Source: Massilia sp. CFBP 13721
GTDB lineage: Bacteria; Pseudomonadota; Gammaproteobacteria; Burkholderiales; Burkholderiaceae_D
NCBI RefSeq assembly: GCF_014842025.1
Contig: NZ_JACYUY010000013.1
Location: 95,129 to 159,128 of the forward strand
DNA length: 64,000 bases
Reading direction: 5' to 3'
Every line of letters starts with the position of its first letter. Within the stretch, counting starts at the first letter, position 1. The notes beneath the pieces are model-generated. The model did not search any database, was not told the origin of the DNA, and worked only from the letters and a program-made list of their open reading frames with translations. The translations under genes were made by a program, and so were the position numbers. Below are positions 8,537 through 17,737 of the stretch, in pieces.

Positions 8537-9907
8537 ATGCATATTCACATCCTCGGCATTTGCGGCACCTTCATGGGCGGCCTGGCGGTTTTGGCGAAAG
8601 AGGCCGGCCACCGCGTTACCGGTTGCGACGCCAACGTCTACCCTCCGATGAGTACCCAGCTCGAGGCACAGGGCATCGAATTGATCCAGGGTTATGGCCC
8701 GGAGCAAGTGTCGCTGAATCCCGATCTGTATGTGGTCGGGAATGTGATGACGCGCGGGAATCCGCTGATCGAGGAAATCCTGAACCGCGGCTTGCCCTAT
8801 GTGTCGGGTCCGCAGTGGATTGGCGAACATATTTTGCGCGAAAAATGGGTATTGGCCGTCGCTGGTACCCACGGTAAAACCACGACCTCGTCGATGCTGG
8901 CCTGGATCCTGGAAGACGCCGGCTATGCGCCCGGCTTCCTGATCGGCGGCGTGCCGATGAATTTCGGTATTTCCGCGCGCCTGCAGGGGGAGAGCGAATC
9001 GGACTTTTTCGTCATCGAAGCCGACGAATACGATACCGCCTTCTTCGACAAGCGCAGCAAGTTCGTGCACTACCACGCCAAGACGGCGGTATTGAACAAC
9101 CTCGAATTCGACCACGCCGATATCTTCCCGGACATCGGCGCCATCGAGACCCAGTTCCATCACCTGGTGCGTACCGTGCCGGGCGTGGGGCGCCTGATCG
9201 TGAATGGCGACGAAACCTCGCTGGCACGCGTCATCAAACGCGGCTGCTGGAGCGAGAAGGAAACCTTTGGCGTGTCCGATGGCGTCGACTGGGCGATGGT
9301 CGAGCATCCGGGCGGGTCCAGCTTCGATGTCATCTTCAATGGCGAGCACCAGGGCACTGTCCACTGGGGCCTGACCGGCAAGCACAACCGCTCGAACGCG
9401 CTGGCCGCGATCGCGGCGGCGCGCCACGTCGGCGTGCCGGTGGCGCAGGCGGTCGATTCGCTCTCTCGCTTCCAGAGCGTCAAGCGACGCATGGAAGTGC
9501 GCGGCGTGGTCAACAACATCACCGTGTACGACGACTTCGCCCACCACCCGACGGCGATTGCTACCACTGTGGGCGGCCTGCACCAGAAAATCGGCGCCAG
9601 GGGCCGCATCCTGGCCGTGCTGGAACCGCGTTCGAACACGATGAAGCTGGGCGCCATGAAGGATGCATTGCCGGGCAGTTTGAAGGATGCGGACCTGGTG
9701 TTCGGTTTCGGCAGCCAGCAGGCGCTGGGCTGGTCGCTGGCCGATGCATTGAAACCGCTGGGGACGATCGCGCACAGTTTCGACCAGATCGACTACATGG
9801 TGCAAGCCATCGTGCAGGCGGCCCAGCCGGGCGACCATATCCTCGTGATGAGCAATGGCGGCTTCGGCGGCGTGCACCAGAAACTGCTCGAGGCGCTGGC
9901 GAAATGA
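8537..9907 (+). CDS. mpl: UDP-N-acetylmuramate:L-Ala-gamma-D-Glu-meso-DAP ligase
   Basis: Mpl attaches the recycled murein tripeptide to UDP-MurNAc, feeding peptidoglycan recycling. The 456-residue protein begins MHIHILGICGTFMGGLA (nucleotide-binding start). It has the Mur-ligase P-loop AGTHGKTTTSS at about 109-119, the EADEYDTAFFDKR block typical of Mpl, and the C-terminal Mur ligase domain with VYDDFAHHPTA. Its end overlaps the next gene by four bases (ATGA). Confidence 0.96.
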   Translation: MHIHILGICGTFMGGLAVLAKEAGHRVTGCDANVYPPMSTQLEAQGIELIQGYGPEQVSLNPDLYVVGNVMTRGNPLIEEILNRGLPYVSGPQWIGEHILREKWVLAVAGTHGKTTTSSMLAWILEDAGYAPGFLIGGVPMNFGISARLQGESESDFFVIEADEYDTAFFDKRSKFVHYHAKTAVLNNLEFDHADIFPDIGAIETQFHHLVRTVPGVGRLIVNGDETSLARVIKRGCWSEKETFGVSDGVDWAMVEHPGGSSFDVIFNGEHQGTVHWGLTGKHNRSNALAAIAAARHVGVPVAQAVDSLSRFQSVKRRMEVRGVVNNITVYDDFAHHPTAIATTVGGLHQKIGARGRILAVLEPRSNTMKLGAMKDALPGSLKDADLVFGFGSQQALGWSLADALKPLGTIAHSFDQIDYMVQAIVQAAQPGDHILVMSNGGFGGVHQKLLEALAK

Positions 9908-10503
9908 TTTTATATCTGCACGGCTTTCGCTCCTCGCCGCGCTCTTTCAAAGCGCGCGTACTGCAGGAGCGGATGGCCGCCGCCGGGCGTGCCGGCGACC
10001 TGATCTGTCCGCAACTGCCGGCCTCGCCCAAGGCGGCGATGGAACTTGCGCTGCTGCTGGCCGGGCGCCATGCGCCGCACAACCTGTCCATCGTCGGCTC
10101 CTCGCTGGGCGGCTTTTATGCCACCTGGCTGGCCGAGCGCCTCGACGTGCCGGCGGTATTGCTCAATCCCGCGGTCGATCCGCTGAAAAATCTCGAAAGC
10201 CACGTCGGCGTCACCACCAACTGGCATTCGGATGAACCCTTCGAATTCCGACGCGACTACATCGACGAATTGGCCGAACTGAAAGTCGCGCGTATTACCC
10301 GGCCCGAGCGCTATTTCCTGATTGCCGCCACCGGCGACGAAGTACTGGATTACCGCGACATGGTGGCCCATTATGAAGGTGCGCGCCAGCATGTGATCGA
10401 GGGCAGCGACCACGCGATTTCTGAATTTCCGCAGTACGTCGATGACGTGCTGGCGTTTTGCCAGCCGCACGCCGACTGGTCGCAAGGGAAGGCGGCATCG
10501 TAG
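9904..10503 (+). CDS. YqiA-type alpha/beta-fold esterase
   Basis: A 199-residue serine hydrolase of the YqiA/YcfP group. The nucleophile is Ser67 in GSSLGG. The probable triad Asp is in GDEVLDY (about 144-150) and the His is His170 in GSDHAIS. E. coli YqiA is an esterase for short acyl/palmitoyl-CoA-type substrates; the natural substrate here is unknown. The start overlaps the mpl stop by four bases. Confidence 0.9.
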   Translation: MILYLHGFRSSPRSFKARVLQERMAAAGRAGDLICPQLPASPKAAMELALLLAGRHAPHNLSIVGSSLGGFYATWLAERLDVPAVLLNPAVDPLKNLESHVGVTTNWHSDEPFEFRRDYIDELAELKVARITRPERYFLIAATGDEVLDYRDMVAHYEGARQHVIEGSDHAISEFPQYVDDVLAFCQPHADWSQGKAAS

Positions 10504-11081
10504 GCGCGCGCCTGCGCCTGGCGACGTGGCACGCCAAGGTGGGCGGCGTCGGTGCCGATGCCGGGATGCGCGACTGGCTGACAACACCGGGTTCACTGAC
10601 GGCGCGCCTGGTGGAGAGCAGCGCCACGTTCCGCGTGCGCCGCTTGCACCAGAAGAGCGCGACCTGTGCCTTCGAAGAAACGGCGCCGCTGGGCCTGGCG
10701 CGGCGCGCGCGGGTCTGGGAGCGCGAGGTTTTGCTCTGCTGCGACGGCGTGCCCGTGGTCTTCGGCCACACCGTCGTGCCGATGGCGGCCACGGCAAGCG
10801 ACTGGCCATTGTTTTCGGCGCTGGGCGAACGGTCGCTCGGCACCACCCTGTTTTATGACCCGAAAGTGAAGCGCGGGCCGCTCGAATTTGCCCGCCTGCG
10901 CACTGGCCACCCGCTGCTGGCAAGCGTACGCGCCGCCTTGGGCGGGGAGCTCGACGGGCACGAATTCCACGCGCGGCGCTGTGTCTATCGCCGCCATCGA
11001 GGCTTGCTGATGGTCACCGAGATATTTTTGCCGGCGGTACTCAACCTGACGGCAACCGCAACAATAAAGATAGCGAAATAA
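10458..11081 (+). CDS. ubiC: Chorismate pyruvate-lyase
   Basis: UbiC converts chorismate to 4-hydroxybenzoate and pyruvate, the first step of ubiquinone synthesis. Family landmarks are the N-terminal WHAKVG region, DWLTTPGSLTARL, a central WEREVLL-x-VVFGHTVVP block, and LGTTLFYDP. The true start is uncertain. TTG at 10458 would overlap the upstream esterase gene by 46 bases; GTG about 27 codons in would cut the conserved N-terminal WH motif. I kept TTG, which gives 207 residues. Confidence 0.87.
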   Translation: MPAARRLVAREGGIVGARLRLATWHAKVGGVGADAGMRDWLTTPGSLTARLVESSATFRVRRLHQKSATCAFEETAPLGLARRARVWEREVLLCCDGVPVVFGHTVVPMAATASDWPLFSALGERSLGTTLFYDPKVKRGPLEFARLRTGHPLLASVRAALGGELDGHEFHARRCVYRRHRGLLMVTEIFLPAVLNLTATATIKIAK

Positions 11082-11082
11082 C

Positions 11083-13125
11083 ATGAACGTATTTTTTGAA
11101 GAATCAGGCGACTTCAAGGTTGGCTCGGTGTTGTCGACCGCCGGCGAAGCCTATCAAGTGGAATTGGCCAGCGGAAAACGCAGCAAGGTCAAGATCAAGG
11201 ATGTCTTGCTGCAATACGAAAAGCCGGCGCCGGAAGTGCTGCTCGACGAAGCGAAAGGCATCGCCGCCGAAGTCGACCTCGACTTCCTGTGGGAAGTGGC
11301 CGGCCAGGAAGAGTTCGGCTTTGCCGAGCTGGGCGCCGAGTATTTCGGCCACGCGCCGCTGCCCGCCGAGGCCGCCGGCCTGGTGCTGGCGCTGCACAAT
11401 GCCCCGATCTATTTCTACAAGAAGGGACGCGGACGCTACAAGGCCGCCCCCGAGCAATCGCTGCGCGCAGCCCAGGCCGGCATCGAAAAGAAAAAACAGC
11501 AGGCACTGATCCAGGCCGGCTATGTCGACGAGCTGAAAGCGGGCACCCTGCCGGCGGCGATGCAGCCGATCGTCGCCCAATTGCTGTTCAAGCCGGACAA
11601 GAACACGATCGAATACAAGGCGCTGGAAGCGGCGGCCAACGAGTTGCAGACGACCATGCCACGCCTGATGCTGGCGACGGAGGGCGTCGCCTCGCCCAAA
11701 GAGCTGCACATGGGGCGTTTCCTGTTCGAGAACTTCCCGCGCGGCGCCGGTTTCCAGCCGGTTGCGGTGCCGAGCGCGCCGACGGCGCTGCCGCTGGCGA
11801 ATGTCGCCGCCTTCTCGATCGACGACGTCACCACCACCGAGATCGACGATGCTTTCTCGGTCGAGCAACTGGCAGACGGCAACGTGCGCGTCGGCATCCA
11901 CATCGCTGCGCCGGGGCTCGCCATCAAGCCGGACGACGAGATCGACAAGATCGCGCGCAGCCGCATGTCGACCGTGTATATGCCGGGCGACAAGATCACC
12001 ATGCTGCCGGATGAAGTGGTGAACGCTTTTACGCTGGCCGAAGGGAATACCTGCCCGGCACTGTCGCTGTACGCGACCCTGAACCCGGCGGATTGGTCGA
12101 CGATTTCGACCACGACGCGCGCCGAGCTGGTGCCGATCCAGAGCAACCTGCGCCACAACGACCTCGACGAACTGGTCAACGAGGAAACGCTGGAAAACGG
12201 AGAAGGCGAGTATCCGCACAAGGCCGAGCTGGGGCTGCTGTGGAAATGGGCCTTGAAGCTGGAAGCCGGGCGCATGGTCAAGCGCGAAGCGTTCGGCCTG
12301 AAGCCGGAACAGGGCAACCGCGTCGATTTTAACTTTTATGTCGAGGACGACGTGGTCTCGATCGTGCGCCGCAAGCGTGGCGCGCCGCTGGATAAAATCG
12401 TTGCCGAGCTGATGATTTTCGCCAACAGTACCTGGGGCAAGCTGCTGCACGACTCGGGCGTGCCGGGCATCTACCGTTCGCAAGGCGCCGGCAGCGGCGC
12501 CGGCTGGGCGGCAAAAATGCAGGTGCGCATGGTCACGCACGCGGCGCCGCACCAGGGTCTCGGTGTCGATCAATATGCCTGGAGCACCTCACCGCTGCGC
12601 CGCTACACCGACCTGGTCAACCAGTGGCAGATCATCGCCTGCGCCGAGCACGGCGTGACGGCGCCGCTGGTGGCCCCGTTCAAGCCGCGCGACGCGACGC
12701 TGTTCTCGATCGTCTCGGCCTTCGACGCCGCCTATGCCGCCTATAACGACTTCCAGCAGACGATGGAACGCTATTGGTGCCTGCGCTGGCTGGGGCAGGA
12801 ACAGGTCAAGCAGGCCGATGCCGTCGTCCTGAAAGACGACGTGCTGCGCCTGGCGGACGTGCCGCTGGTGATCCGCCTGGCCGGCATGCCGCAGGTCGCG
12901 CGCGGCACGCCGGTGCGCCTGGACATCGTGCGCTGGGACGAGGTCGACCTGTCGCTCGAAGCGCGCCTGCTCGAAGTCGTCGCGGCGCCGGGCGAGGCGT
13001 TGGCGCTGGAAGAGGAGGAGGGAGACGCTACGGACACCGGCGAGGCGGCAGTCGAGGAAGTGGTCGAGGCGGAAGGCGCGGTGGCGGCGGTCAGCACGGA
13101 CGACGCGACCCCGGCCGGCGCCTGA
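11083..13125 (+). CDS. RNase II/RNB-family exoribonuclease
   Basis: A 680-residue 3'-5' exoribonuclease. After an N-terminal OB-like region comes the RNB catalytic domain. FSIDDVTTTEIDDAFSV carries the four metal-binding acidic residues near residues 246-258, followed by YMPGDKITMLPD and the later TSPLRRYTDLVNQW motif. The last 40 or so residues are an acidic, low-complexity tail rich in Glu and Ala instead of the usual basic S1 extension. It starts two bases after the ubiC stop. Length and domain pattern fit the betaproteobacterial RNB group and not RNase R. Confidence 0.93.
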   Translation: MNVFFEESGDFKVGSVLSTAGEAYQVELASGKRSKVKIKDVLLQYEKPAPEVLLDEAKGIAAEVDLDFLWEVAGQEEFGFAELGAEYFGHAPLPAEAAGLVLALHNAPIYFYKKGRGRYKAAPEQSLRAAQAGIEKKKQQALIQAGYVDELKAGTLPAAMQPIVAQLLFKPDKNTIEYKALEAAANELQTTMPRLMLATEGVASPKELHMGRFLFENFPRGAGFQPVAVPSAPTALPLANVAAFSIDDVTTTEIDDAFSVEQLADGNVRVGIHIAAPGLAIKPDDEIDKIARSRMSTVYMPGDKITMLPDEVVNAFTLAEGNTCPALSLYATLNPADWSTISTTTRAELVPIQSNLRHNDLDELVNEETLENGEGEYPHKAELGLLWKWALKLEAGRMVKREAFGLKPEQGNRVDFNFYVEDDVVSIVRRKRGAPLDKIVAELMIFANSTWGKLLHDSGVPGIYRSQGAGSGAGWAAKMQVRMVTHAAPHQGLGVDQYAWSTSPLRRYTDLVNQWQIIACAEHGVTAPLVAPFKPRDATLFSIVSAFDAAYAAYNDFQQTMERYWCLRWLGQEQVKQADAVVLKDDVLRLADVPLVIRLAGMPQVARGTPVRLDIVRWDEVDLSLEARLLEVVAAPGEALALEEEEGDATDTGEAAVEEVVEAEGAVAAVSTDDATPAGA

Positions 13126-13127
13126 CC

Positions 13128-13418
13128 ATGAACCCTGCCGCGCCATCGGCCCGCAAAATGCACCGCTCCATCCGCACCGCCGTGCTTGCCGCAGCCCTGC
13201 TGATCCTGGGCTACTGGGCGATCTTCGCCTGGATGGTGTACCGTTCGCCGCTGCCCTACGAGGCGATCGATCTCGACCATGACGGATCGGTCAGTTTCAG
13301 CGAGGCCGATTACGTGTCTTCGTTCGGCATGCGCACGATTTACCGGCAGGGCGAACAGTGCGTCGAGTATTTTTCGCAGAAGGATGGGCACGCGCTGAAA
13401 CTCGTCTGCCCGCATTAA
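13128..13418 (+). CDS. Small membrane protein with one EF-hand loop
   Basis: A 96-residue protein with one membrane segment (about 17-37) followed by a textbook 12-residue EF-hand loop at 48-59 (Asp48, Asp50, Asp52, Gly53, Ser56, Glu59). A short C-terminus holds two cysteines (78 and 94). By topology the loop is probably periplasmic. The ATG lies two bases after the stop of the nuclease gene, so it is likely cotranscribed. It could be a calcium-responsive or calcium-stabilised envelope protein; no function is known to me. Confidence 0.8.
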   Translation: MNPAAPSARKMHRSIRTAVLAAALLILGYWAIFAWMVYRSPLPYEAIDLDHDGSVSFSEADYVSSFGMRTIYRQGEQCVEYFSQKDGHALKLVCPH

Positions 13419-13434
13419 GACCGTTAGCTGTCGT

Positions 13435-13472
13435 GCACCGTAGGGTGGACTCGGGAGTCCACCCTACGGTGC
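13435..13472. repeat. Perfect palindromic REP-like element, copy 2
   Basis: Two 18-base arms (13435-13452 and 13455-13472) are perfectly complementary around 2 bases. The arms contain the GTAGGGTGGAC head of the dispersed repeat, but the usual GCCCACGCGTT part is missing. It follows the EF-hand gene and may also act as a transcription barrier, though it has no T tract. Confidence 0.85.
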
Positions 13473-13601
13473 TACGATTTTCCAGCGCCAACGATCTCAC
13501 CCGTTGCCGCAGCACCACCAAGGTCCGCAGACATCCCACAGCGCCTTCCGGCACGGTAGAATGCTTGAATTCCCAGATTCAACAGCCGTCCGGCCGCCCG
13601 C

Positions 13602-14483
13602 GTGAAGTATTCCCGAGAAAACCGTCCCCTCATGATTGCCCTGGCCGCTTCGGTGGCGGCGCATGCGGTCCTGCTCGCCATCCGTTTCGTGGCGCCCGAT
13701 GCCTTGCGCTTCGAGCCGGCCGATCCGGGGCTGGAAGTCATCCTCGTCAACGCCAAGCACGCCAAGGCGCCGGTGAAAGCCGAGGCGCTGGCGCAGGCCA
13801 ACCTCGAAGGCGGCGGCATGGCCGAGGCCGGCCGCTCCAAATCGCCCTTGCCCGACCTGCGCAAGAACGAGAATGGCGACAGCATCAAGGCGCTGCAAAA
13901 GCGCATCGTTGAACTTGAGCAATTGCAGCAGAACGTGCTCTCGCGCGTGCAGAAATCCAGTTTTAAAACTGCGCCCGTCACCGACAACGACAAGCCCGAT
14001 CCGACCCGCACCGGCGCCGACGAAGTCGACACCACGCGCCAGATCGCGCGCATGACGGCCGAGATCACGCAGACGATCGAAGACCAGAACAAGCGTCCGA
14101 AGCGCACCCACATTTCGCCGAGCACGCGCCAGGTCGGCTATGCGCTGTACTACAAGGCGATGCAAAAGCAGGTGGAAGAAGTCGGCACGCTGAATTTCCC
14201 TCAGCAAAACGGCAAGAAACTCTACGGCGAACTGGTCATCTCGATCCCGGTGTTCCAGGACGGCAGCCTGTACCAGAAAGAGGGCGGGCCGCGCGTCGAG
14301 CGTTCGTCCGGCAATCCGGCGCTGGACAAGGCGGCGCTCGAGATCGTACGCCGCGCCGCGCCCTTCGGCGCCTTTCCGCAAAACATGCGCACGGCCGGCA
14401 AGGACGATTTATGGATCGTGATCACCCGGTTTACGTTTACCCGAGAAGAAAAAGTGAAGGCCGAACTCCAGGAGCAGGCATGA
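13602..14483 (+). CDS. TonB-family energy transducer-like protein
   Basis: A 293-residue protein with an N-terminal membrane anchor (about 10-30), a predicted coiled coil (about 88-115), and a C-terminal TonB-like domain (YGELVISIPVFQDGSL, then NPALDKAALEIVRRAAPFG). The proline-rich spacer of classical TonB is absent, so it may serve a dedicated transporter or have a structural envelope role. No exbB/exbD is nearby. The start is GTG at 13602; an ATG ten codons later is possible but would shorten the anchor. The stop overlaps aroE by four bases. Confidence 0.85.
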   Translation: MKYSRENRPLMIALAASVAAHAVLLAIRFVAPDALRFEPADPGLEVILVNAKHAKAPVKAEALAQANLEGGGMAEAGRSKSPLPDLRKNENGDSIKALQKRIVELEQLQQNVLSRVQKSSFKTAPVTDNDKPDPTRTGADEVDTTRQIARMTAEITQTIEDQNKRPKRTHISPSTRQVGYALYYKAMQKQVEEVGTLNFPQQNGKKLYGELVISIPVFQDGSLYQKEGGPRVERSSGNPALDKAALEIVRRAAPFGAFPQNMRTAGKDDLWIVITRFTFTREEKVKAELQEQA

Positions 14484-15289
14484 CGGACCAGTATTGCGTG
14501 ATCGGTAACCCGATCGCCCACAGTAAATCGCCCGAGATCCACCCGGTGTTCGCCGCCCAGACCGGGCAAGACCTCGCCTACGGACGCTGCCTGGCGCCGC
14601 TCGACGGTTTCGCCGCCACGGTGCGCGACCTGGTGGCGCAGGGGTACAAGGGCGCGAACGTTACGGTGCCGTTCAAGATCGAGGCGGTCGCCGTGGCGAC
14701 GCAGCTGACGGAGCGTGCGCGCGCCGCCGGCGCCGTGAATACCCTGAGTTTCAGGGATGGCGAGATCATCGGCGACAACACCGACGGCCCCGGCCTGGTG
14801 GCCGACATCCTGCGCAATGCCGGCGTGACGTTGGCCGACAAGCGGATTTTGCTGCTCGGCGCGGGCGGTGCGGCGCGTGGGATCATGCTGCCGTTTATCG
14901 AGCAGGGACCGCGTTCGATCCTGGTGGCGAACCGCACCCGCGCCACGGCGGAGAGCCTCGTTGCCAGGTTCAGCGGCCACGACGTCGAACTGGCGGTCGG
15001 CGGCTATGACGACATTGCGGGACCCTACGATATCGTCGTCAACGCCACCTCGAGCAGCCTGGCGGCCGAGATGCCGCCGGTGCCGGCTTCGGCTTTTGCC
15101 GAAGGAACACTGGCTTTGGATATCATGTACGGCAGCGCGCCATCGCCGTTCATGGTGTTTGCCAGCGCGCAGGGCGCCGGGACGCGCGACGGGCTGGGCA
15201 TGCTGGTCGAGCAGGCGGCCGAGGCCTTCCTGGTCTGGCGCGGCGTGCGGCCGGAGACGCGTGCTGTTTTTACCAAACTACGACCATAA
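14480..15289 (+). CDS. aroE: Shikimate dehydrogenase (NADP+)
   Basis: A 269-residue enzyme reducing 3-dehydroshikimate to shikimate. It has NPIAHSKSP (substrate contact), GANVTVPFK with the catalytic Lys, GDNTDGPG with the catalytic Asp, and the dinucleotide fold LLLGAGGAARG. The ATG is preceded by AGGAG and overlaps the TonB-like gene's TGA (ATGA). mtgA follows after 12 bases, as in many Burkholderiales. Confidence 0.96.
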   Translation: MTDQYCVIGNPIAHSKSPEIHPVFAAQTGQDLAYGRCLAPLDGFAATVRDLVAQGYKGANVTVPFKIEAVAVATQLTERARAAGAVNTLSFRDGEIIGDNTDGPGLVADILRNAGVTLADKRILLLGAGGAARGIMLPFIEQGPRSILVANRTRATAESLVARFSGHDVELAVGGYDDIAGPYDIVVNATSSSLAAEMPPVPASAFAEGTLALDIMYGSAPSPFMVFASAQGAGTRDGLGMLVEQAAEAFLVWRGVRPETRAVFTKLRP

Positions 15290-15301
15290 TTAAAAGAACA
15301 A

Positions 15302-16030
15302 ATGGCTAAACGAGGCAATGCGGCAGGGGCGGTTAAACAAGGCGGCCGGCGCTGGATCAAATGGATTTTCCTGGGGCCGATCCTGGCCGTATTCCTGCTC
15401 CAGCTGTATTTCTTCGTGCAAGTCTGCTGGTTCGTGTATTTCAACCCGAGTTCGACCAGCTTCATGCGCCAGCAATTGTCCGAACTGCGCGACAAGAACC
15501 CGAATGCGCAGCTCAAGCACGAATGGGTACCGTACGAACGCATTTCTAACAATCTCAAGCGCGCGGTGGTTGCCTCGGAAGACGCGAATTTCGCCGATCA
15601 CCCGGGCGTCGACTTCGAAGCGCTCGAAAAGGCCTACGACCGCAACAACCGCAAGCACAAGGTCGTCGGCGGCGGCTCGACCATCACCCAGCAGCTGGCC
15701 AAGAACCTGTTCCTGTCGGGCTCGCGCAGCTACCTGCGCAAGGGGCAGGAGATGATCATCGCTTTCATGCTGGAAACGGTGATGAGCAAGCGGCGCATTT
15801 TGGAGGTCTATCTCAACGTGGTCGAGTTCGGACGCGGCGTGTTCGGCGCCGAAGCAGCCGCGCGCTATTACTTCCGCGTGCCGGCCGCCAAGCTGGCGCC
15901 GGCCCAGGCCGCGCGCCTGGCCGTGATGCTGCCGAATCCGCGCTACTACGACCGCAACCGCAGCACGAATTACCTGGTCAAGCGCACCAGCCTGATCCAG
16001 CGGCGCATGGGCTCGGCCGAGCTGCCCTGA
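15302..16030 (+). CDS. mtgA: Monofunctional biosynthetic peptidoglycan transglycosylase
   Basis: A GT51 enzyme that polymerises lipid II into glycan strands at the inner membrane. The 242-residue sequence has one membrane anchor (about 22-46) and the family motifs: ASEDANFADHPG with catalytic Glu93, GGSTITQQLAKNLFL, KGQEMIIAFMLE, and EVYLNVVEFGRGVFG. It carries no penicillin-binding transpeptidase domain, as expected for MtgA. Confidence 0.96.
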   Translation: MAKRGNAAGAVKQGGRRWIKWIFLGPILAVFLLQLYFFVQVCWFVYFNPSSTSFMRQQLSELRDKNPNAQLKHEWVPYERISNNLKRAVVASEDANFADHPGVDFEALEKAYDRNNRKHKVVGGGSTITQQLAKNLFLSGSRSYLRKGQEMIIAFMLETVMSKRRILEVYLNVVEFGRGVFGAEAAARYYFRVPAAKLAPAQAARLAVMLPNPRYYDRNRSTNYLVKRTSLIQRRMGSAELP

Positions 16031-16152
16031 GCGCCCATCTCGCAATTCGCTGAAAAACAGCGTAATGCCCCGCGAAACTGTTGTTTCGGGGTGGCCGCGC
16101 ACGGGGCTAACGGGTACACTTGCGACAGTTTTGATTCCGGCCGAGAAAGCGC

Positions 16153-17127
16153 ATGATCAACGTATTTGTCCTACAAAATGGCCGGCTGAACCAGGTCCCC
16201 ATCGCTTCCCGCGCCGACCTGGAGAATGCCACGCCTGTCTGGGTCGATCTGACCGATCCGGATGACGACGAACGCGCGTGGGTCAAGACGATTTATGGGG
16301 TGACACTGCCGGGCGAAGACGAGGTGTCGGACATCGAAGCTTCGGCCCGCTACTACGAAGCCGAAAACGGCGACCTGCACCTGCGCACCGACTTCCTGCT
16401 CGAAGAAGAGGATGGCCCGTCGCGCGTGGTGACGGTTGCCTTCATCCTGTCGGGCAAGATGCTGTTCTCGATGCACAACGACGACTTGCCGGTGTTCCGC
16501 CTGGTGCGCATGCGCGCCCGTTCGCGGCCCGGTTCGATCGCCGACTACATGGACGTGCTGCTCGACCTGTACGCGACCGATGCCGAATACTCGGCGGACG
16601 CGTTGGAGGGCATCTACGAAAGCCTGGAAGAAGTCAGCACGCGCGTGCTGCAAAAGGAATTCACCGACCAGGACGCGGCCGCCGCGCTGAATGCGATCGC
16701 GCACGAGGAAGACTTGAATGGCCGCATCCGCCGCAACATGATGGACACCCGGCGCGCCGTCAGCTTCCTGATGCGCGGACGCCTGCTGAATTCGGAACAG
16801 TTCGACGACGCGCGCCAGATCTTGCGCGACATCGAATCGCTGGACGGCCATACGTCCTTCCTGTTCGACAAGGTTAACTTCCTGATGGATGCGACCGTCG
16901 GTTTTATTAACATCAACCAGAACAAGATCATCAAGATCTTCTCGGTGGCCTCGGTCGCCTTCCTGCCGCCGACGCTGATCGCCAGCATCTACGGCATGAA
17001 CTTCCACAAATGGTTCCCGGAGCTGGACTGGACCTTCGGTTATCCGTTCGCATTGGGGCTGATGGTGGCGAGCGCGATTGCGCCGCTGTGGTATTTCAGG
17101 AAGCGGGGCTGGTTGAAGCTGGCGTGA
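16153..17127 (+). CDS. corA: CorA-type magnesium/cobalt channel
   Basis: A 324-residue CorA protein: a large acidic cytoplasmic domain, then two transmembrane helices at the C-terminus joined by the signature YGMNF (about residue 281), ending in a basic KRGWLK tail. CorA is the main Mg2+ uptake channel. The gene has its own upstream gap of about 120 bases after mtgA, so it probably has a separate promoter. An AT-rich hairpin and a REP-like repeat follow. Confidence 0.95.
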   Translation: MINVFVLQNGRLNQVPIASRADLENATPVWVDLTDPDDDERAWVKTIYGVTLPGEDEVSDIEASARYYEAENGDLHLRTDFLLEEEDGPSRVVTVAFILSGKMLFSMHNDDLPVFRLVRMRARSRPGSIADYMDVLLDLYATDAEYSADALEGIYESLEEVSTRVLQKEFTDQDAAAALNAIAHEEDLNGRIRRNMMDTRRAVSFLMRGRLLNSEQFDDARQILRDIESLDGHTSFLFDKVNFLMDATVGFININQNKIIKIFSVASVAFLPPTLIASIYGMNFHKWFPELDWTFGYPFALGLMVASAIAPLWYFRKRGWLKLA

Positions 17128-17138
17128 TCATGGGTACC

Positions 17139-17217
17139 GTAGGGTGGGCGCCCCGAGCCCACGCGGACGTGCGCGTCATGCAAGCGTAACGCGTGGGCAC
17201 AGGGGCGCCCACCCTAC
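17139..17217. repeat. REP/BIME-like inverted repeat, copy 3
   Basis: Outer arms of 16 bases are perfectly complementary (17139-17154 and 17202-17217; GTAGGGTGGGCGCCCC on the plus strand). Inner arms (GCCCACGCG at 17157-17165 and its complement at 17190-17198) are also perfect. This is two repeat units head to head. Confidence 0.88.
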
Positions 17218-17223
17218 TGAAAC

Positions 17224-17256
17224 AAAATTTCATCGCATTGGCTTGAATGAAATTTT
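17224..17256. terminator. AT-rich hairpin between convergent genes
   Basis: A perfect 10-bp AT-rich stem (17224-17233 and 17247-17256) has a 13-base loop and lies at the very end of the leftward secreted-protein gene. Either strand has only a short T run, so termination may be weak. Confidence 0.45.
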
Positions 17257-17737
17257 ATTTCACCACCACTGCGGTCATCGGTTCCCGAAACCCTTCACCG
17301 CCATCCTCGCAGCGCATCTTGCTGAGCACCTTGCCGCGCCGCGCGACGATGACGCCGTCTTCGAATTCCGGCGCGCCGCCATCTTCCGAGCGCGCCACCT
17401 TGCTGTAGACCGTATAGGTATAAACACCGCGCTTGAATGCGACCGTGGTTTCGCCGCCGCCGATCAGCGGCACCGATTTCACGGTGAACGCCGCGCTCGC
17501 CTGGCGGCCGGGTTCAGGGTAGCTGAGTTCGAGTTTGCCGGGGCCGCCGAAACGGTAGCTCAGCATGCCGCGGTCGCCGGCGGGGCGGCACAGCGAGACC
17601 ATCTTGCCGCCGACATGGCAGGCGAACACGACGGGTTCATTTGGCGCGCACAGCGACGCGGCCTGCACCGGCGCGGCCGCGCAGCAAGCTGCCAGCAGGG
17701 CCAATCTAGATCCCCAGGACTTTCTTGATTCTTGCAA
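17255..17737 (-). CDS. Secreted four-cysteine protein of unknown function
   Basis: About 160 residues: a signal peptide (n-region with Arg/Lys, LALLAACCAAAPVQA core, cleavage near residue 27), then a mature domain of about 133 residues with four cysteines and beta-rich character (LSYRFG, KLELSYP, VYTYTVYSK). The start is judged TTG at 17737, because GGAG lies six bases upstream of it. An ATG at 17764 is an alternative. Either way the start lies inside the end of the GH19 gene (32-base overlap), so the two are translationally linked. Periplasmic or secreted location is likely. I do not recognise the family. Confidence 0.72.
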   Translation of the reverse strand: MQESRKSWGSRLALLAACCAAAPVQAASLCAPNEPVVFACHVGGKMVSLCRPAGDRGMLSYRFGGPGKLELSYPEPGRQASAAFTVKSVPLIGGGETTVAFKRGVYTYTVYSKVARSEDGGAPEFEDGVIVARRGKVLSKMRCEDGGEGFREPMTAVVVK

